DNA of 64,000 bases from Panopea generosa (taxonomy: Eukaryota > Mollusca > Bivalvia > Adapedonta > Hiatellidae): the NCBI GenBank assembly GCA_029582155.1, contig CM055902.1, positions 17,239,011 to 17,303,010 of the forward strand. The letters run 5' to 3'. The notes under the pieces were generated by a model. That model searched no databases. It was given only the letters and a program-made list of their open reading frames with translations, and was not told the origin of the DNA. The first letter of the stretch is position 1. Every line of letters starts with the position of its first letter. Positions 34,507 to 45,974 of the stretch are shown piece after piece. Both the position numbers and the translations under genes were made by a program.

Positions 34507-34599
34507 TTAAATCAAGGAAAGAAAACATTGCCACTATAAATTTCTTAGTGAGAATTAGCACAAACAATTTTTGATTTGTTGATTATTGCATTCTTTAAA
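34365..34599. repeat. Paralogous segment shared with 24309-24543
   Basis: About 235 bp are collinear and nearly identical at an offset of 10,056 bp: the MITE right half plus 90 bp of flank (for example GAAAACATTGCCACTATAAA). The match ends at the TTAA where MITE B is inserted in the other copy. Confidence 0.75.
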
Positions 34600-34603
34600 A
34601 AAT

Positions 34604-34790
34604 TGGTTGATTGATTTTGATTGATTGATTGTTTGAATCTTTAATGTCATTTAAGCGCTGCCACACTGGAGTATCAAGCCGCAGACGCATGGTACAATAT
34701 CCCCACCCAGTCGCATTATACCGACACCGGGTAGACTAGACCCAGAACTATTGTCTTAACGCTGAGCACCAAGTAAGGAACCCATGACTT
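34604..34790 (-). mobile_element. SINE family 3 copy
   Basis: Reverse-strand copy with GATTGATTGATTGTTTGAAT at its left (3') end. The body matches 23570-23748 at scattered blocks. Its CAAT tail resembles SINE family 1, suggesting the same LINE partner. Confidence 0.5.
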
Positions 34791-35112
34791 AACGCATTTT
34801 TTTTTTGAAGCTTTAAACAACAAAGAACAATATTACATGAAAAGAACGAAAGCGTAGGTTACATTATTATAAACTGAAATGTTTTGTATTTAAATAAAGG
34901 CACGGAAAATACCTGACATTTAAAGTTTGGAGTTGTTTTAGTGGGTTTTTTTTAATGATAGTCTCCGAGAACAGATAGATAGATACGTGATTGCGTGCTG
35001 TTAATTTTCCTTCATCAGTTGCCATTTAAATGTCGTGGCGTGGTCTTGAATACATAACCACCTCAGATATTTTATGATTAATATGTTAGAGAGATGAATT
35101 CACGTTTACTTA

Positions 35113-35408
35113 ACCGGGCCTGATTAGCGCAGTCGGTTACGCGCCTGACTATCAATCCAGAGGTCGTGAGTTCGAATCCCCGTCCGGCATCAGTCTCCGT
35201 GATGATTGATATACGACATTGTGTCTCATTATCATTCGTCTCTCACCGCATATTCAAGTGGGTAAAGTTATCAGCTACTTGCGGAGATAGGGTGTGCTCG
35301 AGTACTGGTTAGCCTTTCAGGATCCCAGGAAACCGTGGTTAGGTTAACTGATCGTCTATTATCCCTTGGCGGCATAAAAATGACGCTAAATATACAGTCA
35401 ACCAATCA
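35113..35408 (+). mobile_element. SINE family 1 copy, full length
   Basis: Head CCGGGCCTGATTAGCGCAGT, B box GAGTTCGAATCCCC, full body, tail CTAAATATACAGTCAACCAA. Confidence 0.86.
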
Positions 35409-35577
35409 CGTTTACTTGCATCTAATCAATCGTGACACCAATGAACATAAAATAGGAAGATATTAATCGCTTACTATCATATCGCTTTTTAAAAACTTCG
35501 TAGATCGAAATACTTTAATACTTCAACACTTGAATAATTTGCAACAGATATGTTTCAAACAAACTGCACTCCAGTTA

Positions 35578-35735
35578 TGAAAACGTAGCACAGGAAGAGA
35601 TATGAAAACGCAACAAAGGAAGATATATGAAAACGCAACACATGAAGAGATATGAAAACGTAACAAAGGAAGAGATATGAAAACTTAATATAAGAAGTGA
35701 TATGAAAACGCAACACAGGAAGAGATATTAAAGTC
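35578..35735. repeat. Tandem repeat, unit about 24 bp, about 7 copies
   Basis: GAAGAGATATGAAAACGCAA with CACAGGAAG or close variants repeats. Confidence 0.82.
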
Positions 35736-35819
35736 TAACATAGTTAGGCCGAGTGGATACATCCATATCCTACAGTAATTATTGTCTGCTGATTTTATTG
35801 GTTGTTTATTTGAGATGTT

Positions 35820-36020
35820 AACGAATGATTTGGTACCTCCTGCATTGGTGTCACAGTTTAGCTCGCCGGGACGAATGTCCAGGAGAGCTATTGCCATGAC
35901 CCCGGTGTCGTCGTCGGCGTCGTCTGTAGACATCTTTTGCGTTTAGTTGCGTTTAAGTTTTGGTATTTGCCTCCAGTCTCAATTTTTGCATTGGTGGTGG
36001 GTTTTATCCCATAGGCGAGG
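35820..36020. repeat. GTCGTCGTC-containing dispersed repeat
   Basis: AGCTCGCCGGGACGAATGTC with ATGACCCCGGTGTCGTCGTC resembles a repeat type I associate with molluscan genomes. The reverse-strand open frame of 82 codons here is not considered a gene. Confidence 0.35.
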
Positions 36021-36528
36021 TTTGTTTTCTTTTGACAATTCTTGTTGCATTTCTTAGTAAGTCAACTCTAAGCACTACGTTTTCATACCCGTTGATACAA
36101 CTACAGTATGAGTAATTAAGCACATCTTATACCTGAATACTTTAGAGAACAAAAAACGCCATAGGCTATATATATATATTGAAACTAGCAAGGTTTTATA
36201 ACGTTTTTATTGACATACAATACGCACGATACAAAACAAAACTATAGATAAACAACTCGTCTAGATGGGCAAAACATAGGAGTCTTTTTGTCATTCCATG
36301 TCGTCTGCTATTACGTGACAACTGTTAAGCGCTTAGAATGACGGTTTGATTTAAAAATGTATCAAATGAGATTTTTACGTTACTAGCAGCACGGTCTGAT
36401 ATACTCTATTAACAGTTAATATTTTCAAATCCTTTCAAATCTTAATTTTAACTAACATTTATCTGAACTTAGTTTCGATATATCTGTACATAATTGACCA
36501 TACCATTAAGTCCCTCAATGGCTATTCC

Positions 36529-36531
<3 letters not shown>

Positions 36532-36577
<46 letters not shown>
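36532..36577. repeat. (CT)n microsatellite
   Basis: Pure CT run of about 46 bp. Confidence 0.95.
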
Positions 36578-36581
<4 letters not shown>

Positions 36582-36680
36582 GTTACAATATGCAAAGTTT
36601 CTTGACATATTCTATTAAAAAATTTATATCTCTATATATAATATGTAGGAACATCTACAGATCCTTATACTATCATTCAT

Positions 36681-36681
<1 letters not shown>

Positions 36682-36713
<32 letters not shown>
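36682..36713. repeat. (TA)n microsatellite
   Basis: Pure TA run of about 32 bp. Confidence 0.95.
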
Positions 36714-36716
<3 letters not shown>

Positions 36717-37059
36717 GTAATACTGTCACATATTTAATAGATTGATTTTGGGAGACAGATTCACAAAAGCTGTAAGCTTGAAATCTTCTGAATCCCTTTC
36801 ATAATTGTATACACATGTGTTAACTAATATGTGATATTTTCAATGTAATTGTATACTATTTGTGAATAAAATATGTTTAAACTAACTTCTTAATAATTAA
36901 GATCGAACTTATTTAAGTTATTTTGTAGGCTGTTTTAACAAATCAGTAAGAGCGACACAAACTCGACATAGTCGCCAATCACACTTGCAGTTCGGTGTGC
37001 GTGCTTCCTTTCTGTAGGATCTTGTAAAGACTATAACTTTCTCATCTAGAGAGGGATTT

Positions 37060-37330
37060 TGAAATAACATGGCACAAATGTTCTCCATAATCAGACGATG
37101 TGTTGTGCACAGGACCCAGGTCCCTGATCAGAGGTAAAGGTCACACTTTTGAAGATTGAAGGTCAGAAATAGATACATAATTTCGTGTCCGCTCCATATT
37201 TTCTAAACCACTTGACAGAAATAGCATGGCACAAATGTCTACCATAATCAAACAATGTGTTTTGACGAGACCCAGGTCCGTGGCTTAAAGGTTACAGTCA
37301 CATTTAAAGGTTCAACGTTATATATAGGTA
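37060..37330. repeat. Diverged tandem pair, unit about 160 bp
   Basis: ACATGGCACAAATGTTCTCC and GCATGGCACAAATGTCTACC both precede ATAATCA.ACGATGTGTT and a GACCCAGGTCC block. It lies 500 bp before the Crypton-domain exon. Confidence 0.6.
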
Positions 37331-37839
37331 AAACATTTCGTGAAGTAGTCAAAAACAGTCAAATGACGTCAAACTGTCAGTCAAATGACGTTTAACACTA
37401 AGCCAATTAGCGCTCATTAGGTAAACAGTTATCAATTATGAAACTCTGATCGCCCTCTGCGGTCGCTCTCTTTGGATTTCTAAATTGTTATATTTATATA
37501 AATATTTACTTGATGATCACTAACTATTACTTAGAGAGACTTGGATGTTTTTTTTTCTTGGAAATAGAAACGTGCTGCATGGTAACTGTATAGCTAGCTA
37601 GTTGTCATTCCTGATTATTAACCATAATATATTAGTAATACAATATCTTCCTCCTTTTTTAATATATATATGAACTTTTGAATTTAGTGAAAAAATGCAT
37701 TAACATGCATGCGTGTTGTAATATTAGTACATGTATACGCCGTTGTCATTCAGATACTAAGTACGTTCGATAAACATAGATCTTGTAAGGTGAGAATGTA
37801 TGTTAACTAAATTGTTTTATTTGTTTCAATTATTTGCAG

Positions 37840-38636
37840 ATTTCCTTCAACAAAACAACGAAATTGCAGACTTTGAAGGTTTTGCTCCTGCCGAACTTGA
37901 TGAAGCATTGACGCGGTTTTATCAGACAGCAATTATATCTCCACAGAAGCTGAAACATTTTCCCGCAAAAATTTCCCGCCATCTCAATTCGGCACCATTT
38001 CACAGAAACATAAACATTGAATCGGACCCAACATTCGATACCTCAAATAAAATAATATCACAGACTTGTGCGAACGTTCAGAATGACGAATTTAGACGTA
38101 AAAAGCCAATGACTCAAGAAGACCTGAACAAGTTGTATGATTCTGGTGTCCTCAGCAACGACAATCCGACCAGTCTGCAGAATAAAGTGTGGGTGGAGTT
38201 GATGATTTATGTGGGTGGACTGGCCCGGCAGGATCTCAGGAACTTGGAGAAGGATCATTTTGTGTTTGAGAAAGATGACGATGGACGTCTGTATTTCCGG
38301 CTGGATGCGCAATGGATGACAGACGCCAAGAAGCAAATACACGTATATGAGCAACCAGATAATCTGAACTGTCCCGTGCGGAGTCTTTGGTTATACCTGT
38401 CAAAACTTAATCCCAAATCCTTAGTATTCTTTCAGCAGCCTTTCAAAGAGCCAATCAGTACGGACGAGGCGATCTGGTACTCTTTTAGACCAATAGGAAA
38501 GAACGCACACAGCACGTGGTTAGCTAATATATGCAAAGAGGCGGGTGTAAGTACAGAATATAGGAATCAGGCTCTGTACTGTCGAGCAGCACCTTTCAAG
38601 TCTGAAAAAGCTGGATCAGTCATCTCCAAAAAATAG
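37840..38636 (+). CDS. Crypton-derived DUF3504 domain exon (QRICH1/ZMYM/KIAA1958-like), possible alternative 3' exon of the BTB gene
   Basis: 797 nt from acceptor TTTCAATTATTTGCAG to TAG, one base needed from upstream (phase 1). The 265-residue product begins FLQQNNEIADFEGFAPAELD, like the SAM-like N-terminal part of vertebrate KIAA1958/QRICH1/ZMYM C-terminal domains, which descend from Crypton tyrosine recombinases. TSLQNKVWVELMIYVGGLAR and CPVRSLWLYLSKLNP match the catalytic-core fold. The region that normally holds the H-x-x-R and Tyr residues is altered (YRNQALYCRAAPF where the family has a YTNH-x-x-R-type motif) and the protein stops soon after, so recombinase activity is unlikely; a DNA- or protein-binding role is inferred. 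It joins BTB exon 6 or 4 in frame, giving 843 aa with exon 6. It could equally belong to a separate gene with unseen upstream exons or be a decaying copy. Confidence 0.75.
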
Positions 38637-38993
38637 ACACTTCATGTATAGTCTGTAGTACGGACCCAGCAATAGAAATGTTGGGAAAGCCACATTCGGG
38701 AACGTTGATTGGTCAGTTGCGTCAACTGAATTTTTTAATGACGTCACAGTTTAGTCAGCGTTCAATTGCTATGAATTGTGGGACACGCATAGAATTCCCT
38801 GCTATTTTCATTGGTGGCTAATAGACCTGATTCGGGAAATATCAGGTTCTGGGATAGACTACTTCATGAGACTGGTCACAATGTTCTATGTTTTTGAAAA
38901 CGCATATCAAGAAATCGAGGGGAACACAACCATGTTGATATCGATGTTACATTCACGCTTGAAACAATCTATCTTTATATCTATATATGATTT
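38637..38993. other. 3' flank of the Crypton-domain exon with a dispersed repeat
   Basis: 38770-38880 (GCTATGAATTGTGGGACA, ATAGACCTGATTCGGGAAAT) matches 62170-62270 in order. No AATAAA close to the TAG. Confidence 0.45.
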
Positions 38994-39212
38994 ATGCGTC
39001 TGACTCTCAATCCAAGGGTCGTGAATTCGAATCCCTGTCCGGCAACAGTCTCCGTGATGATTGATATACGACCTTGTGTCTCATTATCATTCGTCTCAAC
39101 ACCGCTGATTCAAGTGGGGAAGTTATCAGCTACTTGCGGAGATGGAGTGTGCTCGAGTTCTAGTCAACCTTTCAGGATCCCAGGAAACAGTGGTTAGGTT
39201 AACTGATCGTCT
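38994..39212 (+). mobile_element. SINE family 1 copy, truncated at both ends
   Basis: Begins inside the tRNA-like head (GCGTCTGACTCTCAATCC) and ends at GTTAACTGATCGTCTTG, without the CAAT tail. Confidence 0.75.
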
Positions 39213-39709
39213 TGTTTTACAAATTAAACACTTGCTGACGTATTGCGGTATTTGAACTTCATAATTGCATCATGTAACTACGTAATGTTCCAAAAAAGCG
39301 TATGGTGAAATGTATCAAGTTGTCATGTGTACTATTATATAAATAGCGCGGCCTTAGATATCACTCATACAGTTCAGTAAAAACTGTAGTCCTGCGTATT
39401 AAATACTCTGGGCGGCTGTGATCTGGAAGTTTAATTGTAGTCAGACACGTTTATGTGTTACAGTTGATCTCAAGTTTATTTATTGTCCTACAATATAGTG
39501 CGTCTTTCTTATTTTTTAGATCTATATACAATGAAGCAACGTTTGACGTATTCTTTTTGATCATACTGGAATAGGAAACACTTTTATATATCTGTACTTG
39601 TTTCAGATGTGAAACTTTAATCTGGAAGTCAGCTCGAGTTTCTAAGAAAAGGGCAGCTATTGTACTCCGCGGCAGCATTTTTTTAGCGAGTTCTTATCTA
39701 AATAAGTAC

Positions 39710-40750
39710 GTTACATGTGTGTTCACTACTATAAAGGGGACGCAATGACTAAGCGAGATAACTCTATTTGATTTAAAGCAGAATTATGGTCCCTTTTATT
39801 CTAAGAAAATTTGGATTTGGGTGTTTCAAGCTTTTTAGCAAACTCATGAATGTATCTTGGTAACACGTAGACATACGTCAATGATACGTCAAATATGTCG
39901 TCACTACTATACAGGCGACTTTTTCATATTTAGAAAATTTGGTTACTTTTTCAGCAAGCTCGTCTCAGTAACTATACAAATTCATTAATGAAATATTTTA
40001 TTTCACTATCATAGGACCAGTGGGATTGGGATACAAAGTGGGAAAACTTTTTATTTTAGGCAGAATAATGGCTCCGTTTATATTTGAAAAAAAATGTGGT
40101 TATTTAAAGTTTGTTTTACAAGCTCAGTTACTACAGCCAGCCTTACATCAATGGAACTTAACTTATGTGTTTACTACTATAAAGGGGACACCATGGGATA
40201 AGTGGACAAGCGGGATAACTATGTTGTTATATTAAGCGGAATTATGGTCCCATTTTTTACAAAATTTACTATTTTTAACAAGCTCATATCCACAGTAACT
40301 ACTAGCCACGCGTCAATTGAACTTTACCTGACTTTTTATTTCCGATAACGCAAGTTGACAAGTGAAATGAATGTTTAGATTTCAGCAAGAGTTATGGTCC
40401 TTTTGCCAGAGCAATGGTTTCCCTTGATATTTGGTAAATGTTGTGAAAACTTTTTAAGAAACTCATATCTCAATTTATTTTTAGCCGTACGTCAATGAAC
40501 CCTCACATGTGTCTTTTCCATGGAATACCTCGGGGGGGGGGGGGGGAAATCTTGGTTTTGATTACTGGCATAGCTATGGCTCCTTTTATGTTAAACAAGT
40601 ATCTAAACTAGTGTTACATCTCAGCAACTGCTAGTCATACATCATTGAAATATCACAATTGTCTCCACTACCATTAAGGACACAAGGGTGATAACGTTTT
40701 AGGCAGAGTTTTGTAATGAGCACCTTTTATGAAAATGGTTGAGAAGGCTC
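39710..40750. repeat. Diverged tandem repeat, unit about 200-300 bp, 4-5 copies
   Basis: CTACTATAAAGGGGAC, AAGCGRGATAACT and GAATTATGGTCCCTTTT recur in the same order near 39728, 40170 and, more decayed, to 40710. A G run lies at 40531-40545. Confidence 0.65.
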
Positions 40751-40880
40751 ATATAATAGAAACCGCTATTGGAATTTATTTGATGTGTTCAGTAGTAAAA
40801 TAAGAAACTCCTATGGAGAAGTGACATAAAAATTACTTGGATTCTGTTAGAATTATTTTCTTTTGTGTACTTAGAAAATT

Positions 40881-41185
40881 GGTTTGATTGAATATCTAGC
40901 GTCATTGTTTTGCCATCGAGGGCTAACAGACGATCAGTTAACCTAACCACTGTTTCCTGGGATCCTGATAGGTTAACCAGTATTCGAGCAGACTCCATCT
41001 CCGCAAGTAACTGATAACTTCTCAACTTGAATCAGTGGTGAGAGACGGATGATAATGAGACCTAATGTTGTATAACAATCATCGCGAAGACTCTTGCCGT
41101 GAGAGTGTGTTGAGGTGAGTGGGGATTGGATCTCACGGTCCCTGGATAGATAGTCAGACGCGTAACCGACTGAGCTAATCAAGCT
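40881..41185 (-). mobile_element. SINE family 1 copy
   Basis: Reverse orientation, from TTTGATTGAATATCTAGC to CTGAGCTAATCAAGCT. About 20 bp of extra sequence interrupts the head (GTGTTGAGGTGAGTGGGGAT). Confidence 0.78.
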
Positions 41186-41289
41186 AATTTATATCTGATC
41201 TCATTAACTATACTAGTCATTACTGCATTGGTGGTTTTAAACTTAATTATCTTAATTCGATTGTTAAACAAGTTATAACAACTTATACA

Positions 41290-41450
41290 ACTCACGCTGG
41301 AAGCCTTCCCCGGGTAGAACCAGTACTAAGCATATGCGAAAAGTGCCTTGCTCAAGGACACCACACATAGCCGTGGGGGAGGATGAACCACACGACCCTC
41401 TGATCCGGGGTTCGATGCTCTACCACTGGACCGTGCACTCCATTGAAATT
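41290..41450 (-). mobile_element. SINE family 4 copy
   Basis: CTCAAGGACACCACACATAG and GGGGTTCGATGCTCTACCAC are the reverse complement of the same body and head. It begins about 100 bp after a minus-strand SINE family 1 copy. Confidence 0.6.
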
Positions 41451-42588
41451 TTGAGACCGGTTTCATATCATTTTCCTATGCTCTGTCGCCCGACAGGACG
41501 AACGATGTACCTTCTGACATCTTGTACACGTCCGTTTCTCACAGATGTTTCATTTCTGCATTTATTTATTTTTGTGTAAGTCGATAGAACGATTATGTAA
41601 ATATACGGTTACATTTGTTATATACCATACAAGGAAGCCATTGATGTGAGAAGTTTTTATCACACTCATTCATTTGACTTGTTCAAAAAATTTTATTGCA
41701 AAATAATAGAAACCGCTTTAGCCATTATTCCCTCCGCCCTTTTTATTTGAAATTCAGTCTGAAAACATCGTCAAACGTGTCATAAAAATATCTGTTATCA
41801 GACTTAATGGTTTGGTAACTTTGACAGTGAACGAAACTGTCCTTAAAATTTTCTGCCAAGGTTTGAAAAAAAGTCCTATAAAATTCTTCTTTTTTTTTTG
41901 TGCAATATTTTGTATCATTGTGACATTTTAACAAAATCAGATGTGAAAGATACAAATTAGGATGTAGTATATACAAAATTTCTGATAAAACATTTCCATA
42001 TTTGTAAATTAAGAGGCAAACTTTCCAGGTTCTTTAGTAAATTTATTAACTCTGAGTTTATTTGTTTTTATATTTTGTTATAAGTATCAAATACCGGTAA
42101 GTTATACAATAACTGTACAAACCAATGGGTTTTAGTTTGTAACGGTAAGTGTAACTTACTATTCATTAACTGCATTTTCAGGGAAACAATCAGTGAAAAT
42201 TTCTTTAAAACAATCACCGAACAGATGCATAAAAGTATACCTTATTGACGCCGTACATGATTAATACATTGTATATACGTTGTGAACTCATGAAACAATA
42301 CAATTGAATTGATAAATATTATCTTTCAGTGACCGAAGACAATACAAAGAACTTGGATTATATCTTTCCCATTTCAAATCAAATATTTTTTTGTACATTC
42401 AACGTATCTGGAAATGTGTAATACGATCGGTTGCCATTTTGTTACTGTATTCGTGCATACGCTCACAAAAGTGTATGTGTATATATGTTTATGTGTTTTT
42501 TGTCTGTCTGTTTTATGAAATAAAGATTGTCAAACATCGTTTTTAGTGTCAGTTAAATGGTTTTTTTTAATAGCACATGTACAGTCGA
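41451..42588. other. Intergenic, no feature
   Basis: AT-rich; nothing supported. Confidence 0.4.
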
Positions 42589-42760
42589 ACTTGTTTTAGC
42601 GGTCACCTCTGTTGGATAGCCACTTGTCTCAAACAGCCATATTTGCTATTTCCCATTTCTTTGCTTTCAGAGAAAATTAAACTGTAATAAGCAACAACCT
42701 GTCTTAAAATACCATTTTACTCTTTCGCTTGATTGGCTGCTTAAGACAGATTTGATTGTA
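42589..42760. mobile_element. Dispersed repeat related to 20657-20842
   Basis: Starts GTACAGTCGAACTTG and ends GGCTGCTTAAGACAGATTTG ATTGTA, the reverse of the other copy's order. Confidence 0.45.
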
Positions 42761-43044
42761 TATGCTTGTTATGTATACACATTGCCGTAATTGATTATGT
42801 TGTCTGAAACCTGCATGGGTCAGTGTCGGGATTATTTCTCCTTTGTATCTCAGTTTCAAATATTTCCTTTCCAAATGTTGTTAAATGCTTAACAGCGGCT
42901 CTCAATAATGTTGATACATGGTGTGTAGCTACTCGCATGTCTATCAATGCAGCGAAACCAAAAGTAATCTATATTTATTCCAAAAGCAAAGTAAACCGCA
43001 TATGTAATGACTCCTACCTAATTCATTACAAAGGTGAATGAATT

Positions 43045-43470
43045 AATGAATAAGGTTTTACGGTGTACCAACACATTGTAGGTTATTCGACGCCAACAGG
43101 AAGGAAGATTCCAGGTTCACTTTACATGTACAAAAACAACAAATTAACATACAGATTTAAACAAAAATACACAAACAAATGAATATGCAGAATGAACCTA
43201 GAACCTTGATACCTGCAGAACTGCAGAGTTTCAGCAAATTCTATGGTATTACTCAATTTGTTGCTTCTTACGACATGCATGAGCCACAGTGGTCCTATTC
43301 TTGCCATCACTCATATGGCTCCCTGAAACCACACAGGGGTTGATAATTTAACCACTATAGTGAACTTGACAAAAAAATGATAAAATGAACCTGATACCCA
43401 TTCGGAGGATTCCTACCCCTCTGCAGAGATCGGCAGTGATACTATTCTTAGCCAGAAGCACACGGGCTTT
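43045..43470. mobile_element. Unclassified insertion within the LINE
   Basis: Non-homologous sequence between two collinear LINE blocks. It has no long open frame and no clear terminal repeats. Insertion is inferred from the interruption. Confidence 0.45.
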
Positions 43471-43689
43471 ACAAAGATGAAGCTATTGATATAAGTATAC
43501 ATGAAAAATTACTTCGAGTTATGATTGGCAATATGCTGTCTTGGCATACGCAAGTCGACAATGTTTTAAAGAAATGCAATTCATTACTCTATCTTCTATC
43601 TCGCATCAAAGTATTTCTTTCTGTACCAATGCGTAAGTTCATTTTAGTGCTTACACTTTACCCCATTTAGAGTTCTGTTGTGTTTTTTG

Positions 43690-43712
43690 GGGGGGGGGGG
43701 GGGGGGGGGGGG
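43690..43712. repeat. Poly-G run inside the LINE
   Basis: Twenty or more G replace a few codons of the RT C-terminal region; length is likely unreliable. Confidence 0.75.
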
Positions 43713-44282
43713 ATTGTAATGTTTCACTTGCAGATAAAATTGTTAGGTTTCGAAAGAGAGCTGCTAGACTTATTCTCGATAAGAATTACGATGTTCCTTC
43801 TACAGAATTATTCGTTAAGCTTAAATGGATGACGTTTCAGAAAAAGTTAATTTCAAATAGTAGTATTCATGTATGTATTTCATAAAATGACCAGGGCTCC
43901 TTCATATTTCAAAGATTTATTTACTCTGACAATTGATGTTCATACGCGCACATTACGGCCATCCTCTAATTTACAGTTATATTCTCCTAAGCCATATTCT
44001 GAAATGTTTCGAAATTCGTTTGCTTATTCAGGCTCTTGTTTGTGGAACTCTATTCCGTCTTATATAAAAATGCAAAATTCTATTAATCAGTTCAAAGCTT
44101 TATATTGAAACTGGAGTCTCTCACCACTGATTCAAGTGGGAAAGTTATCAGTTACTTGCGGAGATGGGGTGTGCTTGAGTACTGGTTAATCCCAGGAAAC
44201 AGTGGTTAGGTTAACTGATCGTCTGTTAGCCCTCGATGGCATAAAATGACGCTAAATATTCAATCAATCAATCAATCAATCT

Positions 44283-45974
44283 TCTTTTTATTATTAACAA
44301 TTATTTCACAGTAGTTATAGAACCATGTTATCTAGGACAATATAATAAAGACTTTGTGTCCTTTCAATTTTCAAAATCATTATCGCTTGGACGTTCTGTG
44401 TGGTCTTGCATTCCGTATTTGCACTCTGCATGTATTTTAAACAGTTATGTCAGTTATTATGATGATGGTCAGCGAACCGTATCACCATTTCTTGTGTCTG
44501 CTGGATGATTAATCTGTACTAGGTACATATTATATCAGCAGGTCACTGGAAAATTTATACTTACATATTGCCGAACTTATTTATTCATAACATATTGGAA
44601 TCGTTTAAGATGGTCCAATCGGATACTCACTGTCGGAACAATGCTCTGTGAGCTGTCCAACATTGCTATAGTTGACACTATGTGCGCTTTTCATTTGACT
44701 TACATAGACGTTATCATCATAAGTTCTTTAACACGTTTTCGAATTGATCGAACTGGGCCATTAATTTAGTTACATAACTTAGTTATTGCCCTTGTTTTAT
44801 TTGACATTGTGTCTTCTCTTTCACACGTTTCATCATTAGATCTTGCACAAACTTTCACACTATTTATGCTGTCATAATATGTCTCAAATATTTTCTTGAA
44901 CAAAGTAATTTGTCGATTTATGCCTGAGTTACGGCCATTGGTTTAATTTAGAAGTCTTGTATTAAGATGGTTCTAACCTTATTGCTTTCTATTAGTTTAT
45001 TTTTAACAGCATCTCTCATTAATCATGAAAGAAAGGAGATTTGATATCAACAATGTACATGTTTTATGCCTTTCATGAAGATGTTATTCTTTGTCCTAAA
45101 TGTATTGTTATATTCAATATGCCTAGGGGTGAATGCGAAAAAGTGCATATGAATAAAGGAGCACTTAGACCGTTTTCGCTCTCACCCCTCGATGCATTCA
45201 CGATGGATATTTTAACTTTTTATACTGTTGTGTGTTTAACGGGCTTTGAATTACAGAGAGTAAATGCTCTGCCTTTATTGTCACACCCTGCCAATGCCGC
45301 TTTCATATATCTGATTACAGTTGATGAGTCTATCCTTGTCTTGTCTGCTGGAGTAAACGAGCTTAAAGAAGTGTCAGTTGATGGTATTGCGAGTTTGCCG
45401 CTTTCGTACACGTCGTTTTAATATAATTTGTTATTCTCAAAGGTGCCTTGTTGTTTTTTTAAATAAGAAAAACCTGTATGGTCCTGGTGGAGAATTGAAA
45501 TCACGATATACTCCTCACTACAAAGTTGCTCCCCTTTTTGCCACGGTTACATGATTTTTGCTCTTATATTAAGTCCTAATTTGGTTGGACATTTTTTCAA
45601 AATGGGTCATTGATTCTGTGATTTCTTTCTGGAGATGAGTAGAACAAAAGCTGGCATAGCATGTACTGCAATAGGAAATCACTGGTGTTAAAGGAGACTT
45701 TTATGGGATTTTAACAGATGGATGTACATGTATTTATGAGCATTTGACGACTTTTTAAAAACAGAACGGGGAAAGGGCTTCACTGTCTTTAAAAAAAAAC
45801 TGGTCAATCTACCAGCCATTGTGCTTTTTTATGTGCGGATACAGTCCTGCTATGGAAACATTATATGTGGACTTTCATTTTTACCGTGGAAATAGGACAG
45901 AGAACAAAATTCAACTGCGTAGTGAGACCTATACCGAACCTGGCTCCGATTTGTTATAACTGACACAATTATGC
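44283..45974. other. Intergenic, one unassigned open frame
   Basis: Apart from the 126-codon frame at 45041 nothing is supported. Confidence 0.4.
45041..45421 (+). other. Unassigned 126-codon open frame
   Basis: An isolated frame with a mixed, coding-like composition in its second half (LPLLSHPANAAFIYLITVDE). A 63-codon frame overlaps on the other strand (45220-45411). No splice context, no family match from memory, no start context of note. Could be chance or a decayed retroelement piece. Confidence 0.15.

Larger units (their letters stand above)
36021..37839. other. Upstream flank/intron of the Crypton-domain exon
   Basis: Microsatellites and a diverged tandem pair, listed separately. No upstream exon ending in phase 1 was found here. 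Confidence 0.4.
42823..44282 (+). pseudogene. LINE retrotransposon 3' fragment (reverse transcriptase C-terminal half), degenerate, with shared SINE tail
   Basis: Three blocks in different frames make the end of a non-LTR ORF2: 42868-43010 (ALNNVDTWCVATRMSINAAK, the post-catalytic RT segment), about 43475-43680 (KLLRVMIGNMLSWHTQVDNV and CNSLLYLLSRIKVFL), and 43735-44108 (IVRFRKRAARLILDKNYDVP, then FRNSFAYSGSCLWNSIPSYI). These are typical of L2/CR1/jockey-group elements. The catalytic YADD part is absent. About 430 bp of unrelated sequence (43045-43470) interrupts the frame, and a long poly-G tract (43690-43712) breaks it again. The ORF stops at 44106-44108. The next 165 bp equal the 3' tail of SINE family 1 and end in CAATCAATC. 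The element is dead. Confidence 0.85.

Noticed and set aside
35685-35933. 82-codon minus-strand gene beginning MSTDDADDDTG
   Set aside because: It is the reverse of a GTCGTC-rich dispersed repeat followed by a 24-bp tandem repeat; low complexity explains the acidic start.
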